Shown here in pieces: positions 32,454 through 41,704 of a DNA stretch of 64,000 nucleotides (position 1 is the first letter of the stretch; the number at the start of each line of letters is the position of its first letter). The notes beneath the pieces were generated by a model that saw only the letters and a program-made list of their open reading frames with translations, did no database searches and was not told the DNA's origin. A program made the position numbers and the translations under genes. The DNA is taken from the NCBI GenBank assembly GCA_910579685.1, contig CAJTVN010000022.1:1-64000 (forward strand), given 5' to 3'. Origin of the DNA: an uncultured Lachnospiraceae bacterium. Lineage in GTDB: Bacteria > Bacillota > Clostridia > Lachnospirales > Lachnospiraceae.

Positions 32454-33146
32454 ATGATCAATATACTTGTCTGTGATGACGACAGGGAAATCGTGGATGC
32501 CATAGAAATCTATCTGAATCAGGAAGGTTATCAGATTTTTAAGGCTTACGACGGGGAACAGGCGGTTCGGATGCTGAAGGAGCACAATATCCAGCTTTTG
32601 ATTATCGATATTATGATGCCGAAGCTGGATGGAATCAGGGCCACCATCAAAATCAGGGAGAGCAGCAGTATCCCGATTATTTTCCTGTCCGCCAAGTCGG
32701 AGGATTCGGACAAAATTCTGGGCCTCAATATCGGTGCGGACGACTATGTGACCAAGCCTTTTAATCCACTGGAACTGGTGGCCCGGGTGAAATCCAATCT
32801 GCGCCGCTATACGCAGCTGGGGAATCTGAATGTTGAAAACAATGCGCTTTTTACCGCAGGCGGACTGTGTATCAATGACGATACCAAGGAAGTGACCGTG
32901 GATGGGGAGAGCGTGAAGCTGACCCCCATTGAATACAATATTCTTCTGCTTCTTGTCAAGAACCAGGGCAGAGTCTTTTCCATAGACCAGATTTATGAAA
33001 ACATCTGGAATGAGGAAGCTATCGGCGCAGACAATACGGTGGCCGTCCACATCCGCCATATCCGGGAAAAAATCGAAATCAATCCCAAGGAGCCCAGATA
33101 TCTCAAGGTGGTGTGGGGCGTAGGATACAAAATTGAGAAACAATAG
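32454..33146 (+). CDS. OmpR/PhoB-family response regulator (VanR-like)
   Basis: A 230-residue DNA-binding regulator. The receiver domain holds the acidic pocket (CDDDRE, residues 7-12), phospho-acceptor Asp52 in LLIIDIMMPKLDG, and Lys in FLSAKSEDSDKILG, TKPFNPLEL. The winged helix (~130-228) includes VKLTPIEYNILLLLVKNQG and VHIRHIREKIEINPKEPRYL. GGAGGTGAGG precedes ATG 32454. It is followed 13 bases later by its sensor kinase, so they are cotranscribed. The pgeF-regulator gap (32384-32453) is short and AT-rich, probably the promoter. Confidence 0.95.
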   Translation: MINILVCDDDREIVDAIEIYLNQEGYQIFKAYDGEQAVRMLKEHNIQLLIIDIMMPKLDGIRATIKIRESSSIPIIFLSAKSEDSDKILGLNIGADDYVTKPFNPLELVARVKSNLRRYTQLGNLNVENNALFTAGGLCINDDTKEVTVDGESVKLTPIEYNILLLLVKNQGRVFSIDQIYENIWNEEAIGADNTVAVHIRHIREKIEINPKEPRYLKVVWGVGYKIEKQ

Positions 33147-33159
33147 GGGGGATTACGTT

Positions 33160-35817
33160 ATGAGCAAAGAGTTTGAGAACGATCTGGAAATACAGGAACC
33201 GGAAGGCGGGGACGGGGAGGAAACACAGGAGAGAGAGAGAGAACGAAGAAAAGGGGCTTCGCAGAGAAGATCCGCAAGGGCCGGTGCGGGGAGGGGCTTT
33301 CTGCATTTTCTTCAGCATCTGTGTTTTGCGGGCGCTGTCCTTGCTCTGTTTCTTTTCCTTTTTGGGGGGCTGGTGGAGGTGCATACCAAAAACGGGACGT
33401 CCATCTATCAGCTTTCCCTGCGAGATACGGACACGGCGTTTGAGGATTCGGAGATTTTCAACCGGATGCTGGGGCAGAGCGTATCCGATATCATCTGCTA
33501 CGGCACGATTCGAAGCCAGATGGAGACGGACGGGGTGTTTGATCCGGAAAAGCAGGTGGATGTGACGGCTTTTGCCAACCGCTATGAACCCATCCCAAAG
33601 GAATATATCACGGCAAGGTACTATCTGGACGATCTGATCAAGTGGGCGCAGAGCGGGCTGGAATACAACGAGGTTTACCTGTCGGCGCAGGAAGCGGACC
33701 AGTTCCTTTCCCGGTACCGCACCGTGACCGTCGTGGAGGATGAGGATTATGAAAAGGGAATGGCCAGTTATCTGAACAGCGATATGCAGAGCCATACCAC
33801 GGTGGTGGACGTGTCGGGCAATCTTCTGCCCGAGGACGGCGGCAGTATCCGGGATGATGTGAACGCCACGATCCTCTATAATCGTTACCGCTCTGTGGAG
33901 GGCAAAAATATCGAGAATTATGTGTCTTCGTGGAACGAGTACTATGAGCTTCGCGACAATCTGGCAAAAGCGGCGCAGGATCTGGATATTAATTACCAGG
34001 AGTATCTGAAATACAGGGAGTACTACGATGAAAGCGACAGCAACGTAGTCTACTATATCCGCAGAACCGTGGGAGGAAAAACGGAGATATACAGTAACCA
34101 GAAGGTGTCCGCACAGAGTCTTTCCGCATTGGAGCGGAATCTGAAAGAGCAATGCGGAAAATATATTATTTATAACCCCTACGACATGATATATGAGACA
34201 AACACGCTCGTCCGGGAGGATACGGTCAGGCATGTGCTCGGGGGATATGATTATTCCTATCCGGAGGATACGCAGATCCTGGTGGGAGTGAGAACCGCTT
34301 TGACGCCCGGAGACGCCTTTGCGGATCTTTCCGACAAATACAATCGCTATTCCCCCTATATGTGGCAGTATCTTGCAACGGCCGTGGTGCTTGGAATCTT
34401 TTACGTGGGGATTCTTGCCATGCTGACGATTCTGGAAGGCAGGGCGGGCAGGCTGGAAAACGGGAAAATACGGATCCGGCTGCGCAGGGAGGACAAAATT
34501 CCCACGGAGCTCATGGCATTTTTCGGCGCTGCGGCGGCGATCGCCTTTTTCCTGATAGTTGGAACCATCCAAAACAACGTATATGTACCGGAGCTGTCCG
34601 GAAACTATGCGGCGCTCGTTCTCATCTGTCTGTTTGCCCTGCTTGTGAGCCTCGTCTTCTCCTTTGTGTACTACAGCTTTGTCAGGAGAGTGAAAGCCGG
34701 GACTCTGTGGAGGGACAGCCTGGTTAAGAGATTGGGCGGCTTTGCAAAAAAGGAAGCTCTCTATTTTTACGATCACTCGGCAGTGGTCCTTCGAACCTGG
34801 ATTCCCTATGGCGGCTTTTTGCTTCTCCATGTGCTTTTGGTCGTTATCGGGCTTGTATTTGAGGCCGAGGTGTTTATCCTCATGCTTCTTCTGATAGGGG
34901 TCATTGATCTGTTTGTCGGCGTGGTTCTATATCGGATGGCCCTGGACCGGCAGAAAATTCTGGAGGGGATTAAGCGTATCAACTCAGGAGACATGGAGCA
35001 TAAGATTGACGAGAGCCAGCTTCACGGCGATAATCTGGTGCTTGCACGGGAAGTAAACGGGATCGGAGAGGGCATCCGCAACGCCGTTGCAACCAGTATG
35101 AAAGATGAGAGATTAAAGGCAGATCTGATCACCAATGTCTCCCATGATATTAAAACCCCCCTTACCTCTATTATTAACTATGTGGATTTGATTAAGAGGG
35201 AAAATATAGACGATTCCAGGGTGAAGGAGTACGTGGAGGTGCTGGACGCAAAATCTCAGAGGCTCAAGCAGCTTACGGACGATCTGGTGGAGGCTTCCAA
35301 GATCTCTTCCGGCAACATCGTGCTCCAGTGGGAAAAGATCAATCTGGTAGAACTGCTGAACCAGACCATCGGAGAGTTCTCGGAGAAGTTTGAGCAGAAA
35401 GCGCTGGTTCCCGTGTTCCGCTGTAAGAAAAACAATCTTGTGATTGAGGCGGACAGCCGCAGAATCTGGCGGGTGATTGAGAATCTTTTTAACAATATCT
35501 GTAAGTATGCCCTGGAGGGAACCCGGATCTATATCGATCTTTCAGAGTTTCCCAAAAAGGAGGCGGCCAGCCGGGTGGAGCTGTCGATCCGGAATATTTC
35601 CAAGAATCCCGTGATGGTGGATTCTGACGAGCTGACGGAGCGGTTTATACGGGGAGACGAGTCGAGGACCACGGAGGGAAGCGGGCTGGGACTTTCCATA
35701 GCCAAGAACCTGACAGAGGCGATGCGGGGAAAATTTGAGATTGTGGTGGACGGTGATCTGTTCAAGGTCATCCTGACGTTTCCGTTGTTTTTGGAAATAA
35801 AACCCGGAAATCTGTAA
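33160..35817 (+). CDS. Sensor histidine kinase with large extracytoplasmic domain and six TM segments
   Basis: 885 residues, much larger than most kinases. A charged cytoplasmic N-terminus (~45 residues, Glu/Arg-rich) precedes TM1 (~48-70); an extracytoplasmic region of ~330 residues (71-400) has no domain I recognise; TM2-TM6 follow (~400-580: LATAVVLGIFYVGILAMLTI, AAAAIAFFLIVGTI, ALVLICLFALLVSLVFSFVY and two more). A HAMP-like segment (ILEGIKRINSGDMEH) leads to HisKA with His662 in NVSHDIKTPLTSIINYVDLI, and HATPase_c (NLFNNICKYAL N-box, GSGLGLSIAKNL G-box). ATG 33160 follows AGGGGGG. The stimulus is unknown. It pairs with the VanR-like regulator upstream. Confidence 0.92.
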   Translation: MSKEFENDLEIQEPEGGDGEETQERERERRKGASQRRSARAGAGRGFLHFLQHLCFAGAVLALFLFLFGGLVEVHTKNGTSIYQLSLRDTDTAFEDSEIFNRMLGQSVSDIICYGTIRSQMETDGVFDPEKQVDVTAFANRYEPIPKEYITARYYLDDLIKWAQSGLEYNEVYLSAQEADQFLSRYRTVTVVEDEDYEKGMASYLNSDMQSHTTVVDVSGNLLPEDGGSIRDDVNATILYNRYRSVEGKNIENYVSSWNEYYELRDNLAKAAQDLDINYQEYLKYREYYDESDSNVVYYIRRTVGGKTEIYSNQKVSAQSLSALERNLKEQCGKYIIYNPYDMIYETNTLVREDTVRHVLGGYDYSYPEDTQILVGVRTALTPGDAFADLSDKYNRYSPYMWQYLATAVVLGIFYVGILAMLTILEGRAGRLENGKIRIRLRREDKIPTELMAFFGAAAAIAFFLIVGTIQNNVYVPELSGNYAALVLICLFALLVSLVFSFVYYSFVRRVKAGTLWRDSLVKRLGGFAKKEALYFYDHSAVVLRTWIPYGGFLLLHVLLVVIGLVFEAEVFILMLLLIGVIDLFVGVVLYRMALDRQKILEGIKRINSGDMEHKIDESQLHGDNLVLAREVNGIGEGIRNAVATSMKDERLKADLITNVSHDIKTPLTSIINYVDLIKRENIDDSRVKEYVEVLDAKSQRLKQLTDDLVEASKISSGNIVLQWEKINLVELLNQTIGEFSEKFEQKALVPVFRCKKNNLVIEADSRRIWRVIENLFNNICKYALEGTRIYIDLSEFPKKEAASRVELSIRNISKNPVMVDSDELTERFIRGDESRTTEGSGLGLSIAKNLTEAMRGKFEIVVDGDLFKVILTFPLFLEIKPGNL

Positions 35818-35833
35818 ACGGATCTCCGGACGA

Positions 35834-35876
35834 AAAAAGCTGTTCCGGGCGTGTCAGCGCTTTGGAACAGCTTTTT
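35834..35876. terminator. Bidirectional intrinsic terminator
   Basis: AAAAAGCTGTTCC (35834-35846) pairs with GGAACAGCTTTTT (35864-35876), a 13-bp stem with A- and T-runs at both ends, between the convergent kinase and prs genes. Confidence 0.9.
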
Positions 35877-35912
35877 GAATACCGTTTTCGGGAGGAATAC
35901 AGACTCAGGGGA

Positions 35913-37115
35913 TCAGGCGTGATCCTCCTGATCCAGGTAGAGCTCCCTGTTATTGTATTTGGTGAGAATCTCATGAATCTTGTCCGTGGGTGTGTAGACA
36001 TTTGCCATGGAGGAATCGTGGTTCATAAAGTCTATGATGGAAGCCAGGAATTTGCTCATGTCAGCTTCCACATAGTAGGGCTTTGATTTCAGCTCCGGGG
36101 GCTGGTAGGTGAGGTTGGTGGTAATCACTTTGTCAAAGTAACATTTCTCATAAGCCTCGTCAAACTTTTCGAGCCCTTCCGTGAACAGACCGAAGGTACA
36201 GCAGATATACACCCGCTTTGCGTTCATTTCCTTCAGTTTCCTTGCCGTGTCGATCATGCTTCCGCCGGAAGCGATAATATCATCCATGATGATAATATCC
36301 TTGCCGTCGATATTGTCTCCCAGAAACTCGTGGGCCACGATGGGATTTTTGCCGTTGACAATCCGGGAATAGTCCCGGCGCTTGTAAAACATCCCCGTGT
36401 CCACGCCCAGAACGCTGGCAAAATAGACGGCCCGGTCAAGGGCTCCCTCGTCAGGGCTGATCACGATCAAATGCTCCTTGTCAATGAGCAGGCTGTGGTC
36501 GGTTCGAAGAAGCGCCTGGGTGAACTGATAGGGCGGGGTAAAATTGTCGAAGCCCCGCAGCGGTTCGGCGTTCTGGACCCTTGGGTCGTGGGCGTCGAAG
36601 GTGATAAAATTTTTGACCCCCATGCTGCTCAGTTCCTCAATGGCATAGGCGCAGTCCAGGGATTCCCTGCCGTTTCGCTTGTGCTGTCTTCCCTCGTACA
36701 GAAAGGGCATGATTACGTTGATTCTGTGGGCCTTGCCGTTTACGGCTGCCAGAATACGCTTTAAGTCCTGATAATGGTCGTCAGGAGATTTATAATTGGT
36801 ATAACCGTTCATGGTATAGGAGATACTGTGGTTGCACACGTCCACAAGAAGAAAGAGGTCCTTGCCTCTGACCGATTCAGAGATGACGCCTTTGCCCTCC
36901 CCGGTGCCAAAGCGGCAGCAAGTGGCGTCCACTATGTAGTTATCCGATACATAACCCTCGAAAGCGGGGTCATTTTTTGCTATATTTTTTACATCTCGTC
37001 TGAAATTGACGAGATGATTGTTTACCTGTTTTCCTAGCATTACTGCCGAATCAAGCACAATCAGTTTCAGGGGGGCAACGGGAATAGCTGCTTCCAGTTC
37101 GTGTAAATTAGGCAT
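35913..37115 (-). CDS. prs: Ribose-phosphate pyrophosphokinase (long form)
   Basis: Makes PRPP from ribose 5-phosphate and ATP for purine, pyrimidine, His, Trp and NAD synthesis. 400 residues, longer than the ~315 of classic Prs; such long forms are common in Lachnospiraceae. The PRPP loop is IIIMDDIIASGGSMIDTARK; MPFLYEGRQHKRNGRESLDC and FITFDAHDPRVQNAEPLRGF are the flexible-loop and ATP-binding blocks. Extra residues lie at the N-terminus (~35-95) and C-terminus. ATG 37115 is used since TTGGAGG lies just upstream (a TTG in that site is not the start). Transcribed from the minus-strand promoter at 37167-37195. Confidence 0.93.
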   Translation of the reverse strand: MPNLHELEAAIPVAPLKLIVLDSAVMLGKQVNNHLVNFRRDVKNIAKNDPAFEGYVSDNYIVDATCCRFGTGEGKGVISESVRGKDLFLLVDVCNHSISYTMNGYTNYKSPDDHYQDLKRILAAVNGKAHRINVIMPFLYEGRQHKRNGRESLDCAYAIEELSSMGVKNFITFDAHDPRVQNAEPLRGFDNFTPPYQFTQALLRTDHSLLIDKEHLIVISPDEGALDRAVYFASVLGVDTGMFYKRRDYSRIVNGKNPIVAHEFLGDNIDGKDIIIMDDIIASGGSMIDTARKLKEMNAKRVYICCTFGLFTEGLEKFDEAYEKCYFDKVITTNLTYQPPELKSKPYYVEADMSKFLASIIDFMNHDSSMANVYTPTDKIHEILTKYNNRELYLDQEDHA

Positions 37116-37166
37116 ATTATCCTCCAAGTGCTGTAAGTATCCGGATGTTGTGATTATACTTTTATT

Positions 37167-37195
37167 TTATAACATTTAGGATAGTGACACGTCAA
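37167..37195 (-). promoter_or_regulatory. Sigma-A promoter of prs
   Basis: On the minus strand TTGACG (37195-37190), a 17-base spacer and TTATAA (37172-37167), 50 bases before the prs start. Confidence 0.6.
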
Positions 37196-37250
37196 GAAAT
37201 TTCTAGTAAAATAGAAAAGGAAAGACAAATTTTGGAACAGGAAAAGGAAC

Positions 37251-38597
37251 ATGGCGCATAAGAGGGAAAAGGGACATCAAATTGAGAAAGTACTTCCGAG
37301 CAGCATTGCCGCAGAGCTGGGAATTGAACCGGGAGACAGGCTGATTTCCATAGGCGGAAGGAAAATCGAGGATATTTTTGATTACCAGTATTATATGGAA
37401 GATACGTATGTGGAAATCCTGATCGAGAAGCCGGACGGCGAGCAGTGGCTCCTCCAGGTGGACAAGGAGGAGGATGAGGATCCGGGTATCGTGTTTGAAA
37501 ACGGGCTCATGGATGAATACCGGTCCTGTCACAACAAGTGTATCTTCTGTTTTATTGATCAGATGCCGCCGGGAATGAGACAGACCCTCTATTTTAAGGA
37601 CGATGATTCCAGGCTGTCCTTCCTGCAGGGGAATTATGTGACTCTGACCAATATGTCGGAGCACGATCTGGAACGGATCATACGATACCGGCTCTCACCC
37701 ATCAATATTTCCTTTCAGACCATGAATCCGGATCTGCGCTGCCAGATGCTGAACAACCGGTTTGCGGGAAAGGCGCTGAAAAAGGCGGACAGGCTCTATG
37801 AGGCCGGGATTACCATGAACGGGCAGATTGTTCTGTGCAAAGGGGTGAACGACGGGCGGGAATTGGTGTTCAGTATCCGGGAGCTGATGAAATACCTGCC
37901 TCATTTGGAAAGCGTGTCCGTGGTGCCGGTGGGACTGTCGAAATACCGGGAGGGACTCTACCCCCTGGAAGCTTTTGACAGAGAGGATGCCATAGAGGTT
38001 CTGCGCATGATTCACGGCTTTCAGAAGGAAGCCTTCGAAAAATATGATACCCACTTTGTCCATGCCAGCGACGAATGGTATCTTCTTGCGGGAGAGGAGC
38101 TTCCCGATGCGGAGAATTACGACGGTTATCCGCAGCTGGAAAACGGCGTGGGAATGCTGCGCCTGCTTCTGGATGAATTCGCAGGAGCCTTGGAAGAGCG
38201 GAAGCGGCAGAACCGGCAGGGAAAATTGGAGATTCCAAAGAGAGAGCTCTCTATGGCTACGGGAAGGCTTGCCTATCCTTATATTTTGAAGATGTCGGAG
38301 GAGATCATGGATGAGTTTCCGCAGATATCCATCTGCGTGTACGAAATCCGGAACGACTTTTTCGGAGAACGAATCACGGTCTCCGGCCTGCTTACGGGTC
38401 AGGATCTCATCGCCCAGCTTACGGGAAAGCGACTGGGCGAGACACTTCTTCTTCCCGAAAACATGCTTCGGGCGGGCGAAAGCGTTTTTCTGGATGATGT
38501 GACCGTAAGCGAGCTGGAAAAGGCTTTACAAGTAAGGGCAGATATTGTAAAATCAAGCGGATATGATTTTGTCAACGCAGTTCTTGGAAAGGATTGA
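37251..38597 (+). CDS. DUF512 domain Fe-S protein with N-terminal PDZ
   Basis: 448 residues. Residues ~8-60 resemble a PDZ domain (KVLPSSIAAELGIEPGDRLI). Then a cysteine cluster CHNKCIFCFIDQMPPGMRQT (CxxxCxxC), a radical-SAM-like core (FQTMNPDLRCQMLNNRFAGK, GQIVLCKGVNDG), and the DUF512 region to the end (GRLAYPYI, VSGLLTGQDLIAQL, LPENMLRAGESVFLDDVTVS). Widespread in Clostridia directly upstream of der; its reaction is unknown. AAAGG-type site before ATG 37251. der follows after four bases. Confidence 0.9.
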   Translation: MAHKREKGHQIEKVLPSSIAAELGIEPGDRLISIGGRKIEDIFDYQYYMEDTYVEILIEKPDGEQWLLQVDKEEDEDPGIVFENGLMDEYRSCHNKCIFCFIDQMPPGMRQTLYFKDDDSRLSFLQGNYVTLTNMSEHDLERIIRYRLSPINISFQTMNPDLRCQMLNNRFAGKALKKADRLYEAGITMNGQIVLCKGVNDGRELVFSIRELMKYLPHLESVSVVPVGLSKYREGLYPLEAFDREDAIEVLRMIHGFQKEAFEKYDTHFVHASDEWYLLAGEELPDAENYDGYPQLENGVGMLRLLLDEFAGALEERKRQNRQGKLEIPKRELSMATGRLAYPYILKMSEEIMDEFPQISICVYEIRNDFFGERITVSGLLTGQDLIAQLTGKRLGETLLLPENMLRAGESVFLDDVTVSELEKALQVRADIVKSSGYDFVNAVLGKD

Positions 38598-38601
38598 ATA
38601 G

Positions 38602-39939
38602 ATGAGTAAAAGAAACAGAAAGCCAATCGTGGCAGTGGTGGGAAGACCCAATGTTGGAAAATCCACGCTGTTTAACATGCTGGCCGGACAGAGGATCTCG
38701 ATTGTGAAGGATACGCCGGGCGTCACAAGGGATCGGATTTATGCGGACGTGACCTGGCTGGATAAGTCGTTCACGCTGATTGACACCGGGGGAATCGAGC
38801 CGGACAGCAAGGATGTGATTCTCTCCCAGATGCGGGAGCAGGCCCAGATCGCCATCAACACGGCTGACGTGATCCTGTTCATGGTGGATGTAAAGCAGGG
38901 GCTTGTGGATGCGGACGCCAAGGTGGCGGACATGCTGCGCAGGTCCCATAAGCCCGTGATCCTTGTGGTAAACAAGGTGGATCACCACGAAAAGTATCTG
39001 GCGGACGTGTACGAGTTTTATAATCTGGGAATCGGGGATCCCCACCCGATTTCCTCCACCAACCGTATGGGGATCGGGGATATGCTGGATGAGGTGATCA
39101 GCTATTTTGACGAGAATCTGGGGGAGGACGAGGAAGATGACAGAACCCGGGTTGCCATTGTCGGAAAGCCCAATGTTGGAAAATCCTCCCTGATCAACAA
39201 GTTGCTGGGAGAAAACAGGCTGATCGTTTCCGATGTTGCGGGAACCACCAGGGATGCGGTGGATACGCTGATCACACACAACAAAAAGGAGTACATCTTC
39301 ATCGATACGGCAGGGCTTCGGCGCAAAAACAAGGTAAAAGAGGAGCTGGAGCATTTTATGATCGTGCGCACGGTCAGCGCCGTGGAGCGGGCGGATATCG
39401 TGGTGCTTCTGATCGACGGCGAGGAAGGCGTTACGGAGCAGGACGCCAAAATAGCCGGAATCGCCCATGACCGTGGAAAGGCGGTTATTATTGCGGTCAA
39501 CAAGTGGGATCTTGTTGAGAAGAACAACAAGACGGTAAACAAATATACGGCCAGAATCCGGGAGGTCCTTTCCTTTATGCCCTATGCGGAGATCACCTTT
39601 ATCTCGGCGATGACGGGGCAGAGGCTTCAAAAGCTTTTTGACCTGATCGACATTGTTGCGGAAAATCACGCCATGCGGATTTCCACGGGAGTGCTCAACG
39701 AGATCATGGCGCAGGCCGTTGCGCTCCAGCAGCCGCCCTCGGACAAGGGAAAGCGGCTCAAGCTTTACTATATGACCCAGACGGGGGTTAAACCGCCCAC
39801 CTTTGTGATTTTTGTGAACGACAAGAAACTGATGCATTTTTCCTACACCAGATATATTGAGAATCAGATCCGGGAGGCCTTTGGCTTCAAGGGAACGCCT
39901 CTCAAATTTATTATCAGGGAAAGAAAGGAAGGAAAGTAA
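38602..39939 (+). CDS. der: GTPase Der (EngA), double G domain
   Basis: Essential 50S-assembly GTPase with two tandem G domains: first P-loop VGRPNVGKSTLFNM (~residue 12), DTGGIEPDS; second P-loop VGKPNVGKSSLINK (~185), DTAGLRRKNKVKEE, then the KH-like C-terminal domain (TQTGVKPPTFVIFVNDKKLM, PLKFIIRERKEGK). 445 residues, full length. It follows the DUF512 gene by four bases and abuts plsY. Confidence 0.98.
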   Translation: MSKRNRKPIVAVVGRPNVGKSTLFNMLAGQRISIVKDTPGVTRDRIYADVTWLDKSFTLIDTGGIEPDSKDVILSQMREQAQIAINTADVILFMVDVKQGLVDADAKVADMLRRSHKPVILVVNKVDHHEKYLADVYEFYNLGIGDPHPISSTNRMGIGDMLDEVISYFDENLGEDEEDDRTRVAIVGKPNVGKSSLINKLLGENRLIVSDVAGTTRDAVDTLITHNKKEYIFIDTAGLRRKNKVKEELEHFMIVRTVSAVERADIVVLLIDGEEGVTEQDAKIAGIAHDRGKAVIIAVNKWDLVEKNNKTVNKYTARIREVLSFMPYAEITFISAMTGQRLQKLFDLIDIVAENHAMRISTGVLNEIMAQAVALQQPPSDKGKRLKLYYMTQTGVKPPTFVIFVNDKKLMHFSYTRYIENQIREAFGFKGTPLKFIIRERKEGK

Positions 39940-39940
39940 A

Positions 39941-40591
39941 GTGGAACGTTTGTATTGTATCATCATAGGGTATGGGTTTGGCCTGTTCCAGACTGCGTTT
40001 ATATATGGAAAGATGCACGGAATTGATATCCGTGAGCACGGAAGCGGCAATGCGGGAACCACCAATACCCTGCGGGTGTTGGGAACCAAAGCCGGGCTGA
40101 TCGTGTTGGCAGGGGATATCATCAAGACCATTCTTGCCATTGTAGTATGCGAGCTGCTTTTTGGAAAGACGCATCCTCAGGAGGTCTATCTTTTGAAGCT
40201 GTATGCGGCTGCGGGAGCCATCCTTGGCCATAATTTCCCTTTTTACCTCAAGTTCAGGGGAGGAAAGGGAATCGCTTCCACGGCAGGGCTGGTGCTGGCT
40301 TTTCATCCGCTCTTTATCCCGGTGGGCGTGCTGATCTTTTTTGGGATTTTTTTCACCACCCATTACGTTTCCCTTGGCTCCCTTCTGGTCTATCTCGGCA
40401 TTCTGGCCGAGATGGTGTTCATGGGACAGACGGGATTTTTCGGTGCGCCTCAGGGGATTCTGAATGAGATGTACATAGTGACGCTTCTGCTGACGGCTAT
40501 GGCCTATTACAAGCACAGGGAAAACATTAAGCGTCTTTTAAAGGGGCAGGAGAGAAAGACGTATCTGACTAAAAAGAACGAGGATAAATAA
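39941..40591 (+). CDS. plsY: Acyl-phosphate:glycerol-3-phosphate acyltransferase PlsY
   Basis: Membrane enzyme that acylates glycerol 3-phosphate, the first step of phospholipid synthesis. 216 residues, about five membrane segments; conserved loops GSGNAGTTNTLRVLGTKAGL and GHNFPFYLKFRGGKGIASTA and a third near SLLVYL. The start is GTG 39941 right after the der stop, with GGAAGG upstream. gpsA, which makes its substrate, follows 28 bases later. Confidence 0.96.
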   Translation: MERLYCIIIGYGFGLFQTAFIYGKMHGIDIREHGSGNAGTTNTLRVLGTKAGLIVLAGDIIKTILAIVVCELLFGKTHPQEVYLLKLYAAAGAILGHNFPFYLKFRGGKGIASTAGLVLAFHPLFIPVGVLIFFGIFFTTHYVSLGSLLVYLGILAEMVFMGQTGFFGAPQGILNEMYIVTLLLTAMAYYKHRENIKRLLKGQERKTYLTKKNEDK

Positions 40592-40619
40592 AGGCTTCGC
40601 CGGGAAAGGGGCATGACAG

Positions 40620-41657
40620 ATGGCAAAAGTAGGTATTATAGGGGCGGGAAGCTGGGGAACGGCGCTCTCCCTCCTTCTTCACAAAAACGGAAATCAGGTG
40701 ACGGTCTGGTCCGCTCTGGAGGATGAGATCGCCATGCTTCTTGCGGAGCATGAGCAGAAGGACAAGCTTCCGGGGGTAAAGCTTCCAGAGGATATGATTT
40801 TTACGACAGATCTGGAGGAGGCCGTAAAAGACAGTGAGGTTCTAATCCTGGCGGTTCCCTCTCCCTTTACGAGAAGCACGGCGGAAAGGATGTCCCCCTA
40901 TATGAAGGAGGGACAGATCATCGTCAACGTGGCGAAAGGAATTGAAGAGAAAACCCTGATGACGCTTTCGGAGATCATTGAGCAGGAGATTCCCGCGGCG
41001 GAAGTGGCCGTGCTGTCCGGGCCTTCCCATGCGGAGGAGGTCGGAAGAGGGATTCCCACAACCATTGTGGTGGGAACCGGGAGGAAGGAGACTGCGGAGA
41101 GGCTGCAGAATCTGTTTATGAACGAGGTGTTCCGCGTCTATACCAGTTCGGACGTTCTGGGAATCGAGCTGGGTGCGGCTCTTAAGAACGTGGTGGCTCT
41201 TGCGGCCGGAATTGCGGACGGCCTTGGCTACGGGGACAATACCAAGGCGGCCCTGATAACCAGAGGAATAGCCGAGATCGCAAGGCTTGGCATCAGCATG
41301 GGCGGCAGGATCGAGACTTTCTACGGACTTACCGGAATCGGGGATTTGATCGTGACCTGTGCGTCCATGCATTCGAGAAATCGCCGGGCAGGCATTCTGA
41401 TCGGCAAAGGTTATACCATGGAGGCGGCCATGAAGGAGGTCAAAATGGTGGTGGAAGGCGTGTATTCCGCCAAGGCGGGTTATGCCCTTGCTCAGAAATA
41501 CCAGGTGAGCATGCCGATTATCGAGCAGGTAAACCGTGTGCTCTTCGAGGGAGCCAGTGCGGCGGATGCAGTGAAGGAGCTGATGCTCCGTGACAAGAAG
41601 GTGGAAAATATCGATTTAAGGACGCTTTATCAGAACAGCGTGGAGATTCCCTGGTAA
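40620..41657 (+). CDS. gpsA: Glycerol-3-phosphate dehydrogenase [NAD(P)+]
   Basis: Reduces dihydroxyacetone phosphate to glycerol 3-phosphate for lipids. NAD(P)-binding IIGAGSWGTALSLLLHKNG (~5-23), NVAKGIE, LSGPSHAEEVGRGIPT, the catalytic Lys in LGAALKNVVALAAGIADGLG, GLTGIGDLIVTC. 345 residues, full length. Functionally paired with plsY. Confidence 0.97.
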   Translation: MAKVGIIGAGSWGTALSLLLHKNGNQVTVWSALEDEIAMLLAEHEQKDKLPGVKLPEDMIFTTDLEEAVKDSEVLILAVPSPFTRSTAERMSPYMKEGQIIVNVAKGIEEKTLMTLSEIIEQEIPAAEVAVLSGPSHAEEVGRGIPTTIVVGTGRKETAERLQNLFMNEVFRVYTSSDVLGIELGAALKNVVALAAGIADGLGYGDNTKAALITRGIAEIARLGISMGGRIETFYGLTGIGDLIVTCASMHSRNRRAGILIGKGYTMEAAMKEVKMVVEGVYSAKAGYALAQKYQVSMPIIEQVNRVLFEGASAADAVKELMLRDKKVENIDLRTLYQNSVEIPW

Positions 41658-41704
41658 AGAAGCGAGGGTACACCGGGGCTGCCTATCAGGAAAAGAATCG
41701 ATTC

